A program made the position numbers and the translations under genes. Positions 27,801 to 38,440 of a DNA stretch of 64,000 nucleotides are shown one piece after another. This DNA is from Acanthochromis polyacanthus (lineage: Eukaryota > Chordata > Actinopteri > Pomacentridae). How positions within the stretch are numbered: the first letter of the stretch is position 1; every line of letters starts with the position of its first letter. The stretch covers positions 33,058,482 through 33,122,481 of the forward strand of contig NC_067126.1 in assembly GCF_021347895.1 (NCBI RefSeq), read 5' to 3'. The notes below the pieces were generated by a model that was not told the DNA's origin, made no database searches, and worked only from the letters and a program-made list of their open reading frames with translations.

Positions 27801-30218
27801 GCTGGAGTGGCAACCTGCCCTGGGGACTGTCAGGCTGTTAGGGGTGGTTTTCAGGTACATGACCTCTGACCTGGGCAGAGTGAGTGGCAGAGGGCTCTGG
27901 TAGTCAAAACATATTGGGGAGGTGATGAGAGAAGGGCTGCTCACCACATTCATCCGGCTGGCAGAATCTCTCTCCTCCATCTCACTCTGCACCAGCATGA
28001 TGTCACTCTTGTTGATCCTTTTCTTTTTTCCCTTTCCCACTGGAGGATTGGAGTACTCAGCCATGCGGCAGTTATAATTCCCAGTCTCCTTATCTTGATG
28101 CTTGGACTTGACAGCGATGGCGGTCATGACTGCTAAGAGCATGACAGAGATAATGCAGAGGGTAACTATGAGGGGCAGGGACACATCCCAGTGCTGCTGT
28201 TCCCCACTCGCGCTGGAACCCCCTCCTGCTGCTGTTTCTGTGTTCGCCCTAATGATCAGCTTAGCCACGGCAGATAAGGGGGGCTTGCCATGGTCAGTTA
28301 CCTTCACCACCAGCTCAACTACCGGAGCAACCTCCTCCCAGAGAGCATGGGCAGTTCGAACCTCTCCTCCCACCGGATCCATCTCAAACAGGTGGTCGTC
28401 GTTTCCCTCTGTGATCTCATAGGTTAAGTGTCCACTTTCTCCGTGGTCGTGGTCCACTGCTTTCACCGTAGCCACGATGTATCCGATGCCTACATTCCTA
28501 GGCACCGGGATTTCAGCAGTATCGTTTTGCAGAAGGGGCAAAATAATAACTGGAAGATTGTCATTGACGTCGAGGACATTGACTCGAACTGTGGAAGTGC
28601 TCTCCATGTGAGGGGATCCTCCATCTTTAGCCTGAACTTTGAACTCAAAGGACTTTGTTTGCTCATAATTGAAAGAGCGAGAGGCATATATGGCTCCATT
28701 GGTGGGATTCACAGACACGTATGTATACACTGAAACATCTCCTATGTGTGACGGAAGAATAGAGTAAGATACTGTTCCATTTCGACCCACATCTGGATCG
28801 TGGGCCAGAACGGAGCCCAGATACTCCCCTGGGATGTTGTTCTCAGGCACCTGTAACACATAAACTGTCTTTGTAAAGCGTGGTGCATTGTCATTCTCAT
28901 CCAGGATTTTCACAGTAAAGGACTTAGTGTAGTTCAGAGAAGGGATCCCATTGTCTCTGGCTACAATCGTAACATTGTACTCATCTTTCATCTCCCTGTC
29001 TAGAGGTCTATCTGTGAGCAGTGTGTAGAAGTTATCATTGTTTTCCTGCAGTCTGAATGGTACGTTTCCAAGCACCCGGCACTGGAGTTGACCATTACGG
29101 CCGGAGTCTTTATCTGTCACTCTGACCAGAGCTATGACAGATTCAGGAGGTGCTGCCTCGCTGATGGCTCCCTGCCGGACGGAAACAAAACTTATTATTG
29201 GCGAGTTGTCATTTTTGTCGAGCACTTTGACAGTAATTTTGCAGTGGCCTGGAATGGGGTTGGGCCCCAGATCCTTAGCCTGCACATCAAACTCTATGAT
29301 TGGATTCTCTTCATAGTCAATCTCTCCCTGGACCTTGATGACGCCAGTATTGGGGTCAATGGAGAACAGATCTTGTATTCGCTCAGATGCATATCCAGTG
29401 AAGGAATAGATCACCTGCCCGTTGCTTCCCTCATCTTGGTCGGTGGCGTTCAAATCAATCAGTACTTTTCCAAGGGGGGAATTCTCTGGAATCTCTATCA
29501 CGTAGGAAGATTTATCAAAAACTGGGCTATTGTCATTCGAATCAGTCACTCTGACATTGATCTGCATGGAGCCTGATCTGGGATACTCCCCACCGTCAAT
29601 AGCTGTGAGAAGAAGGGTGTGATGACTCTGATCCTCCCTATCCAGAGGTCTCTGAACCACCAGCTCCGGATATATAGTTCCATCACCCCTCACTTTTAAA
29701 TCCAGAGAAAATGTATTGTAATCATCTCTTGTGACCTGGTAGGTCTTGATCCCATTTTCCCCAGAATCCGAGTCATGTGCAATAGTGAGAGGGAAGCGTG
29801 TCCCAGCAGCTGCGTTTTCAGAGATATCAATATTAACATGATCTGAGGGGAAACTGGGCGAGTTGTCATTGATGTCCTGTATATCAATCTTGATCATGCA
29901 TATTTCCTTGTCGTTAGCAAACACCTCCATGGAGAGCTGACACTTTGGGTTGCGCCTGCATAACGTTTCCCTGTCAATCCTTTGTTTGGTGAAGATTAGT
30001 CCACTCTCCGGGTCAACATCCACCAGATGTGGTGCAGAATTCTCCAGCACCCTGAAGTTAGATTTCTTCCCTCTCTCCATGGTCCCATATCCAGCATCTT
30101 TTGCTATATTACCTATCACAGTTCCGGGTCCTTGCTCCTCCGGGACAGAATAATTGAGATTTTTCAATGTCAGGGCTTTAACCCACAGCAGAAAGAAAAT
30201 GGGTACAGAGAGACGCAT
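18317..30218 (-). CDS. pcdh17: Protocadherin-17 (delta-2 protocadherin), four coding exons
   Basis: Calcium-dependent homophilic adhesion receptor of neurons. Joined minus-strand exons are 30218-27750, 26605-26547, 26396-26227 and 18894-18317. All junctions are GT-AG and in phase (0, 2, 1), giving 1091 aa (human PCDH17 is about 1159). Residues 1-17 are a signal peptide. Six cadherin repeats follow, the first five ending at DINDN 115, DSNDN 226, DKNDN 334, DENDN 440 and DVNDN 550. The membrane segment is about 680-703. The tail has the SPSL...PRSEVMYLK block (760-790), DSGHGDSDQADSDQD in exon 3, TDECRALGHSDRCWMP at 908-923, and a WIRS-like LSTFGK at 966-971. Homology to human PCDH17 is strong throughout, except that the last 70 or so residues are unrelated and the human EIDKLLQD-type end is absent. 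pcdh8 lies 17 kb upstream in the same orientation. It could be a duplicated teleost paralog. Confidence 0.95.
20035..20057. repeat. (CA)n microsatellite in pcdh17 intron 3
   Basis: An ACACAC run of about 23 bp, simple-sequence DNA. Confidence 0.85.
22128..22554. mobile_element. Probable MITE in pcdh17 intron 3
   Basis: The two ends are imperfect inverted repeats of about 23 bp. The left begins TTAAAGCTAGAGTGTGG, and the right, reverse-complemented, begins TTAAAGCTGCAAAGTGG. The roughly 427-bp interior has no coding capacity. Size and structure suit a non-autonomous hAT-like element, but the superfamily is uncertain because I cannot define a clean target duplication. Confidence 0.5.
26227..26396 (-). 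CDS. pcdh17: pcdh17 coding exon 3
   Basis: 170 bp. The acceptor is CTGCAG (26397-26402) and the donor is G|GTGAGT (26221-26226). It enters in phase 2 and exits in phase 1. It encodes STFKDAERASLRDSGHGD followed by SDQADSDQDTNKGSHCD and REALKMK, nearly the same as human PCDH17. The DSG-GDSD run is the conserved cytoplasmic motif shared by delta protocadherins. Confidence 0.95.
26547..26605 (-). CDS. pcdh17: pcdh17 coding exon 2
   Basis: 59 bp. The acceptor is TTTCTAG before ACG (26606-26612) and the donor is AG|GTAAGA (26541-26546). It encodes TENFPSEPNYAGSRQPFVQ plus two bases of the next Ser codon, matching the short human exon TDNFPAEPNYMGSRQQFVQ. Only 150 bp of intron separate it from exon 3. 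Confidence 0.95.
27750..30218 (-). CDS. pcdh17: pcdh17 coding exon 1 (ectodomain, membrane segment, proximal tail)
   Basis: A single 2469-bp exon of 823 codons, ending VIQ|GTAAGG (donor 27744-27749). It carries the whole ectodomain, the membrane segment and the first 120 or so tail residues, as in all delta protocadherins. The start is the ATG at 30216-30218, the only one giving a signal peptide (MRLSVPIFFLLWVKALT) before the conserved LKNLNYSVPEEQG. The base at -3 is G. Reading through the donor stays open for 31 more codons to 27654, so intron retention would give an 854-aa short-tailed form. Confidence 0.96.
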
Positions 30219-31500
30219 CCCTTCAACTGGATATGCAGTAGTGGCAGACGGAGAAAAAAAAAAAATCCTCGTTGACTTTCAACCTGTTGATTACGGCAAA
30301 CCTAGAGAACTAAACCCAAACCAGGCATGTGGTTGACGCCGATCTCACTGTAATTAGGTATTACATCGATTTGTGAGCGGTTATCCCTTTCTGATCGCTA
30401 TTTGAGAGCTCTTTCACATGCCGATCGGCTATGATGAACTCTTTCTGTAAACAAAGATGACCGCCCGACGACACCTGATGTATGAATTAAATATCAAATT
30501 CCACATAGTGTACGAGAAATGCTTTGTTTTTATATGTATATCCCCTCGCAGTGGGACTTAATGAATAATCGATGGCTATAAAGTATTAATATTCCCCACT
30601 GCATCCAAGGTTAAAGCGTTTGAATCTCTGTGGTGAAGGTTAGACCGGAGCTTACAAAAGCGCATTGCCCTCATGCGACATCTACACCTAGGCTACAGCA
30701 AATACTGACATGCCCGTTCAAAATGCAGCATTGGCCGATGTTACCATTCACAATGCATTTACTTTCTTCCCTGTGCGGCACACTGTTGCATATGGGTTCT
30801 GCCCGTGTAGCACATACAGCCTACCCATGCCACAAAAAAGTGGAATAAAAGCAGGATATGGAGCCGTTACTCCTGTCCAACCTTGTCTTGTTTCCGTCAT
30901 TCAAGAGCATCTATATCACGGCTGCGACTTTTAGCCCGATGATTGTCCTATAATCAGTCCAGTAATCCCATAATCCAGTCCAATTGGACCCAGTGTTCTT
31001 GCATCCTTCATTCGGACAATGCTCATCCGCACTGTCCCTCGATCGTTGTAAAAATAAATAAAAAACGTCACCAGAAAAAAGCAGCAAAAATAGGAAGAGA
31101 AAAAAAGCCAAGAGGAGATTTCTGATAATCAAAAATAATCGCTTTTTCCCTTCCTGCGCTCAGTTCTCTCCGCGTCAACTGTTGAAACCTGCTCCCTTCA
31201 CAGTGAGCTGATCTGACCGGAATCCTCTCGACGCCTTTATGACAGACTCCAGTGTATTTCTTGGTGCATTTAACATAGTTTCTGATCGTCTTCCAGAAAA
31301 TGAGTGAACAGTGACAGATCTTGCCTTCGGGGGTTTCTCCAATAGGTCTGGCAAGATCGCATGAAGAAGGGCTGTTCTAGTGCTACGTGATTCATTTACT
31401 GATGTGCGCGCACAGAGCAGCAGCATCAGAAGGAGAAGAAGGAGAGGGGGGGGAAACGTGCTGCTGGATGTTGCTCCTAATACATGTGGATGTGAACTAG
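30219..31500 (-). promoter_or_regulatory. pcdh17: pcdh17 5' leader and likely promoter region
   Basis: Sequence just upstream of the pcdh17 ATG. On the minus strand a long T/C tract (30251-30265) followed by TATCCAG (about 30228-30234) lies directly before the ATG and looks like a splice acceptor, so the 5' UTR may be spliced. The 31140-31450 stretch is locally richer in CpG. No convincing TATA box was found, and the transcription start is not determined. Confidence 0.35.
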
Positions 31501-34500
31501 GGGATTATGAATAGATCGATGAAATGTGTTTGGCTGGGATGTAGTAAAAGCAGGAAGGACCTGACAAGTGGTCATTTTTAGGGGGTGTGTGGGGGGAGTG
31601 GATGAGATGGCCAACACGGGCAGGGAAATGTAAAATTAAAGCTGACAAAATGTTGAAAGAACGCTGAGGTTCATCCCCTCGGAGTGCTGTGTTCTCAGTG
31701 TCAATGGAACTCTTTAGACATTCAGAACTAAAGATTCCTATCAATAATTGAGAACAATAGGCTGCCGCCTGTCTTGTATTCTACCTTGTTATCATTAATT
31801 TTGAGCAGCTCTTGCCACAAGATAAAATAAAAAGACAGACTGTGGGTGTTTTAAGGATAATCTCTGCAAAGGACACAAGAGAATTGCTTATTCCTGTGGA
31901 AAAAAAACAAGGCTTATTTCACAGCTCAAATATCACAGCTGTTGGTATAACCTGCCTTCTGCAGCTATCACACTTGCCTTCAGTACCCTATCCACATCAA
32001 TCTCATATCTCATATTGAAAAAGATGGACTGACATTTAGTTCACTCAGCATTTCAACAATATGACATTTGCATTTTTATTCTCACTTGACCAGATCCCGG
32101 TGACGCATGGGGCTGCTTGGTGATGCAGGTACCTGGTGAGAGTGATTCTGAGAGGATGCTGTGTCAACATCAGGGTAAGATCAGTGTGGTCCGGTTTGTT
32201 CATTTAATTCCATGTTGCCCAGGATCTAAATCAACCTTGAGTTGTCCCCGAGTTCATTTTCATTGTCTGAAACATGGCTGCTTTCCTCCTCTGGGGAGCA
32301 TCAACTTTGCCTGGCCAGGGTGCAGCCTGCATAAATTGGCCATTTCTGCAGGTAAGAGATAAGGACAACAAAGGGAAACTAATTATCATTCAGTCTATGT
32401 TAAAACCTCAGGAAAGAACTGCTATTGACAATTGTGTCTGCATTGTCACAGTCATACCATTTAATATGATCTGAACCCTGAATGAGAGGGTAGTTCATAT
32501 CCATAATAAATAGGCCACATCCTAATTTGAAGCTCCTGCTGCCTTGTTCTTACACAAGCTGACGACTCTGTCATGGATGACTTTTCCGTAATGAGACCAG
32601 TGCACCTGGCCTGGCATGAACCACCCTCTCTGTCGCTTTGTTGGCAGTAAAACCACATGGACGCATCAGTTGTTTTCAAGACGAATTGATTTTTACTGGA
32701 GAGCAATTTCTCCGTTGCTGTAAAGTCCTACCTGTTGTAATTTAGACCTACTTGTAATATCTTGGCATCCCCTTTCACGAGTTTCACTTACCACTCTGCA
32801 CAAGCGTGATTAGAGGTGAGATTAAATTGTTTATCATGCTGCTTTTTCTCCCGCTGCTGGTTGCGCCACACTTCGAGCTGCACACCGGAATACTGATGGT
32901 GGTGAGTGGGAAAGATGATCAACACAAGTCACTGAGTTTTGCCGCAGAGTAAATGAATGCGAGAACAAGTTCTGCTCGGAACACATTTCTCCACGAGACA
33001 TTTTGTAAACATGTTAATTACACACAGAAAAAAGTATACAGCAGATGTTGTAAACCGTTTTGGAGGAAACAACAGCATCCTTATTACAGAGAAAAAGTGA
33101 GAAGAGTTCTAATCTATACAGAACAACAACAACAAAACGCTGGATTGTAGAAATAGCGCAAGAGAGTAATAAATCAATCAGATAAGTATTAACCCCACTC
33201 CACTACTACGCTCCTATGACAAATCGCTATTTCTATAGCCCAGTATTATCCGTCTTTTACCTCGTAATAATGATCCATATCCCTGCATAATCCATGTGTC
33301 ACGATTCCTCAGCAGAGTACCCATCTTGAAGGGAAAGTTCATTCAATTCAAGAAAAAAACCCTTTCCCCTATACTTGTAACTAGCCATGCAGAAAATTTT
33401 AGTTTTATGTGTCAAGGTTTTGAGAAGTCTGCCTCTGAAACTTCTGCACTTCAGCACCCAGCATAATACAATAAAAATTTTACTGAAACACTGAAATTCA
33501 ATTTCAACGTCTCTACTTAGGGAATTAAAGAAAACTGTTTTGTACAATCCACAGGACGTGCTGTGCACACTTTTAGGGGGATGTTTCTCTCGTAAAGGAA
33601 ATAACAAGCAGAGGTGTGATAACCATGGCAGAGGTCTGCAGCCAGGATATTGTTTTGGGAAGCACTTTTATTGTTGCATGTAATTTCCCAATGCTTTGAC
33701 CACCTAAAACAAAATTCACTTCATTGTCATTCTGTCAGGGTGGCCGCAGACATTTTGAAACGACAGCAGATAAGACCAGCGTTATCTGCATGAGGGTGTT
33801 TATTTTTGTTTAGTCAGTGTTTGTGGTGCAAACTGTGTTATTCTTAAATAAGGGATAAGTGTGGAAATATTCTATATTTTTTTTTCCTATTGCCAACAAA
33901 TCCTGCAAAAAGACCAAAACCAACAATGGACTGATCCTAAACAAACAAGTATTGTCTGGAATATAACAGGCTATGGTTTTTCTCAGTGAATGAATTGCTC
34001 CGTTTGTGTACTGCACTGGACTAGCAGAGAGATGCTCGGGGTGGATGGCAGGCGTACAAAGCACAGGACTTTGACTCCGGAGAGGTTTGCATCCTGAGCC
34101 CCATCTGTGGTTAGACTGAGGCAACAAACGCACTTTGTTTAAGGTTAGGAAGAGACTGTGTTCTCATTTAACACTGATAACCACGTTGCAGATCAAGTTA
34201 CAGCGAACTCTTTTTGTATGAAACCAAGACTTGGATCTTTCCCCAACCTCAGCCAAGTGCTTTCAGGGTCTAAACTATGCAAAATCTAACAATGCTGTAG
34301 TTAGTATAGGTGGAGAGTGCGTTGAAAATTGGATATGTTGGCAGAAAAAAAGATTAAATGTGCTTTTAATAAACATTTTACCGATATATGCAGTATTCAC
34401 ATTTTTTTGTAAGTTGCCAAATACCCCAGTTAACAGCATTTCCTTTTTATGTTAATAGAAACTGTAATCCGGCAGCTTCACGTTTCCTTCAAAACATGTT

Positions 34501-37469
34501 TGCTGTTGCAAATTAGTTGTGTATATAAATGCAATTTCATAGGAGATGGGGTTGACACTGTGGCACTGGGGTGGCATGTTCCTTCATTAGGATGAACACG
34601 GGAGCTGTTGTTTATTTTTAGTCAATCCCACGTACACCATCCTGCTGTCATAATTCACTGGCATACCAAATGAGCATTAATCTGCCGCTGAAAATAGTCC
34701 CCAAGAAATGCCCTATTTACCAACAAGTCCTCCAACCTGAGCAGGCATATAGGTCATTCGTCCCTACCCTCTGATACGACAGCGTGCCAGCGGCAGCAGA
34801 TATGCCACAGATGAAATGTAAAAAAAAAAAAAAAACACACAGATGAAAAATTGGTAACTCCTTTATAGCGTGACAATGCTGCGGTGGAGGTTTGGCTGTT
34901 TTTTGAGGTTCTTAGCTGAAACCACAATTGAGAAGAACATGTTTTGGGTTAGAATTAGTACATAGTGAAGGATAGAGGACTTTTGGTGAAGATTACAGAA
35001 CAATCATGGTTAAATAAACAACATCGACGGCAGTGTGTGTTAATGTAATGGTGTTGTGTCAGCCCGTCCATCCACCCTCATCTCTTCTCCATATGGACAC
35101 TTTGGCTTGACGTTAGGCTCAGTAGCAGCTTCTGGGGCAGTAAAATTCCTGTTTATGTGTATGATGCTTAAAATGGCCCAAACTTTAGTGTCTTTACCAC
35201 CTGAACCTTGGAAGCAAATGTTTATTGGACTTTCGCGGCTCTATATTCTCACCTGATTTCCTCCTTTCCTCCATTATTATTACGACCACTAGAGGGCTTT
35301 GTGACTTGTACATAAACATGCCCTTGCCAAAACAATTGATGCTGTCTCACATGTGCCTGAGGTCGCTTAGCTATAAAATGTAACTATGGGTCATAATAAC
35401 CAGCTTGACTGAATAAACTATGAGGTTGGTTTTATTTATTTTTTGATGTAGTATCCATATGTGATATTGCACATTGGCTTAGTATATAAATGAGCTGTCA
35501 AAGCATAGAATACCTTCAGCCTTATCCTTTAAGTTCATTTTTTTTACACAAGTGAATTGATTTCCTGCTTGTCCTAATGTAGTTTTCAAGGTACGTCTAC
35601 TGGCACGTATTAAAATTCAAAGCACACAGAACTGCCAAACCTTTGTTGCATGTCATTCCCCTTACTTTCTTGCTTTCCCCTTTAATTTTGTGCCTGTCTC
35701 CACTGTCACCTATGGAATAAATGCAAACATAGCAAGTCAAATGTCAAGAAGAAAGATCTTGTTGGATCTTTTGTGGCAGTAAATGAAGCTAAAAGTTTTT
35801 TTTTTTTTTTTTATTTTGTTTCTACATTTTTCCACTGGTTTTCTTTACACACGCACCACATCCACACAGGTGGCCATTACTCGTCCGTTTCTATATACTG
35901 ACAGTTGTCTCGCAGGCCTTTCACGTCCACCTTTATAGCCGAGCTGCTTGCCTCACTGCAGATGTAACAAAGGGAGCCTCACATGCCTCACAAGCCTTGT
36001 TATCATGATACATGTCGAATAAATTATTTTTGTTACAGACCAGCTGTGGATTTGCATGTAAATGCAAATCCTCAAGGGTCAATGTGCCAATTCTCGAACA
36101 TTTCAATTCTGAATCAGAACTCAGGAGTCAAGCCTTGCTCTCCAGAGTGTATGGGTTAAAGAGCTGATGTTTTTGCTTTAGATTTTGAGACAAACTCTCC
36201 GGGGAGCTGAGGGTGAAGACAACTCTGTGCCAGATTCTCAAAACTTTACTCCAACTTGAAAGCATTTGGATTCTTCATGGCATCTATTGCAGTTTTGGTT
36301 GGTGGTTGGTAATGTGGGTTTAATAAATTCTGAACCTAATCTGCATTTTTGGGGTAAGGAGCTAAGAATGTGACTGTCTGTGCAGAATGTGCCTTTTAAA
36401 GGGTTTATGCAAATATGCACCTAAAACCTCACAAATTACCTGCTCATCAATCAGTCTGGAAAACAAGCGTGTAATGCACTGCTCTGATCCAAACACAAAA
36501 CACATTAGGACTGTAAGACTAACGGGTACTTCCTGGAACAGAAATTCACATTCAATTCACATCAAACGTTTGAGACTGGAATCATGAATATAATTATGAG
36601 AAACAAGAAAAACAAACACCATAACCTGTGATGCGTTGACAGACAATTCCTGAGTTTTTGCAGCAGCAGTAAAAGAAATTCAGAGTCTGAACTGTTTTGT
36701 TTGAGGGTCAGCGCTACATAAAGTCATCTCTGATACGGTCCCTCTTGCTTTTGAATCAGCCAAAGCGTCAGTCACCCAAACATTTTAAATAATTAATGTT
36801 TTACTCAGTCAAGGTTGTTGGTTTTGTTCTCTTGCACCAAGCAGATTCTTTGCTTCATTATTAAGTAGATCGTATCAAACTATGTAATACTATGATAAAA
36901 TGCAATGAATTGCAGTCTTTTATGCATGCCTGGCTGTTGATAAGGTGTAAATGAAAGCTAGTAATATGTGTATATAGTGACTAAACACACATGCATTATA
37001 AATATCTCAGAAAATCCATACTAATTAGCATTTAATCATCCAGGTTTTATTAAGGAATCTGAAATTTGTATTACAAATTAGTCCTGTAATTGTAAATAGC
37101 CTGTGCTGCAGCGACTACAGTATTGCAGGCATAAGGAAGAATTATCTCCCTCCAGAAGATGCATTGATTATTCATCTCAGTAATGACCTTATGTCCTAAC
37201 TTGTTAGACCTCAGTGCTCTTAAATCTACCATGTAACTTCAGAGACTCCAGTAACAATTTACTGCTCAAATTTCAGAACAATCTTACAACAAGCGCTTGC
37301 TATTAAAAGAAAGAGTCTTTGATGATCATAGGAATATCATATGGATTTATTTTCAAGTGTGAAATTTTGATGCAGCCTTTCAACAAGGCTTGGTAGCTCA
37401 ATCGAAGGCATTATTTCTTCTCTCTGACAAGCTATTGTAACGTCAGAACTTGTTGTCTTCAAGCTATAA
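31501..37469. other. pcdh8-pcdh17 intergenic spacer, first part
   Basis: No coding frame with a recognisable domain. It contains a probable SINE near 34000-34125, a CTCF-like motif at 35286-35299, and A or T homopolymer runs near 34820 and 35800. Given its position between two developmental genes it may hold enhancers, but nothing in the sequence alone proves it. Confidence 0.5.
34000..34125 (+). repeat. Probable tRNA-derived SINE fragment
   Basis: A CTAGCAGAGAGATGCTC stretch is A-box-like. It is followed by CAGGACTTTGACTCCGG, which folds as an anticodon arm with a TTG (Gln-type) triplet, and then GAGGTTTGCATCC, close to the pol III B box GGTTCGANTCC. Order and spacing match a tRNA gene, but the acceptor and D stems are not convincing. 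I read it as a diverged SINE head rather than a functional tRNA. Confidence 0.45.
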
Positions 37470-37775
37470 GTAGCCTGCACTAATACTTTAGGGTGCACCC
37501 TAACGAGAGGACGCCCCTGGAATTAAAAACTGAAGTGGTGCATGACATTCCACAAGACAGCTGTTGGGAACACTCTGCTGATGAAATGGCAGGAGCCCAG
37601 GACAAGAGACTGACTGAACACTGGAAACAGACAACACCAGCTGTCTGTGTACACCAGATCAGAATCAGTCATACCATTGATTGACCATTGGGATAAAGGT
37701 CATCACTCGGGAATCAGCAGACGGCTGGACTAAGATCAAGGAGGGCATCCACATCTGATACCAAGAATTACATAC
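37470..37775 (+). pseudogene. Penelope-like retroelement endonuclease fragment
   Basis: The plus-strand frame from 37493 reads NERTPLELKTEVVHDIP, then DKRLTEHWKQTTPAVCVHQ and ISHTID. After a stop and a frame change it continues KVITRESADGWTKIKEGIHI. In Penelope-like elements the C-terminal GIY-YIG domain has the same order: RTPLE-K-GVVYEIPC, RL-EH, HTIDW, then KVI-RE---W-R-IKEAI-I. The GIY-YIG core itself is garbled and the frame is broken, so this is a dead 5'-truncated copy. No adjoining reverse transcriptase is visible upstream. Confidence 0.5.
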
Positions 37776-38361
37776 TTTGGTCACATGATGAGCACTAAGA
37801 AATCTCTGGAGCATTTTTCTGATCAAGACAGAAGCAATTGAAAAGCACTTAAAAGAAGACAACAAGGCATTTTGAAGAATTGCTTTCGCATTTGTTTTAT
37901 TTCTTAGTAGGAGGATAAACAAAAGAATGGTACCACTTTTATCACGTCTATACAAAACAGTTAGCCGAGATCTGTCCACAGTTAAAATATATGTCTATCA
38001 CGAAGTAACACATTGTATCTCATTTGTTTTATCTGTGCACAAAGAAAAAAAAAACTCAAATCAATGTGGTTGTAGAGGGAGTTATATCGAGCAAACATTT
38101 CTTTGTCCATTTGCCCAACATTTGTATGCAGTGCCTTCACTGGTTGCAAGGAGGTAATCACACAGTGATGATAAGACTCCAGGTAGCCAAGCAAACGTTG
38201 CAGCATGTAATTCCATGTAAAAAGAACTGATTGTCATTTTTGCATTGCAACAAACAAAATATACATTGTGTTCATTTGTGGGTTGTAGACTTTTTGGTGG
38301 GCATATAGTTTAACTTTGGACAAATGTGGACTCATTGTTTCCTCCTGGCTTCGAATCCACA

Positions 38362-38440
38362 CTTGAAGTACAGACATGAGTGTATTGATCTTCTTATCGA
38401 ACTCTTGGAAAGAAGTGAACGCCATTTCCTATTTATTCCA
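38362..38440 (+). repeat. Fragment of the long-TIR MITE family
   Basis: GTACAGACATGAGTGTATTG followed by ATCTTCTTATCGAACTCTTGG and AAAGAAGTGAACG matches the right arm of the MITE at 14175-14988 and at 44300-44400. Only the distal part of one arm is present. Confidence 0.5.

Noticed and set aside
29088..29576. 162-codon plus-strand frame opposite pcdh17 exon 1
   Set aside because: A shadow of the real coding exon on the other strand. The minus-strand frame encodes clear cadherin repeats.
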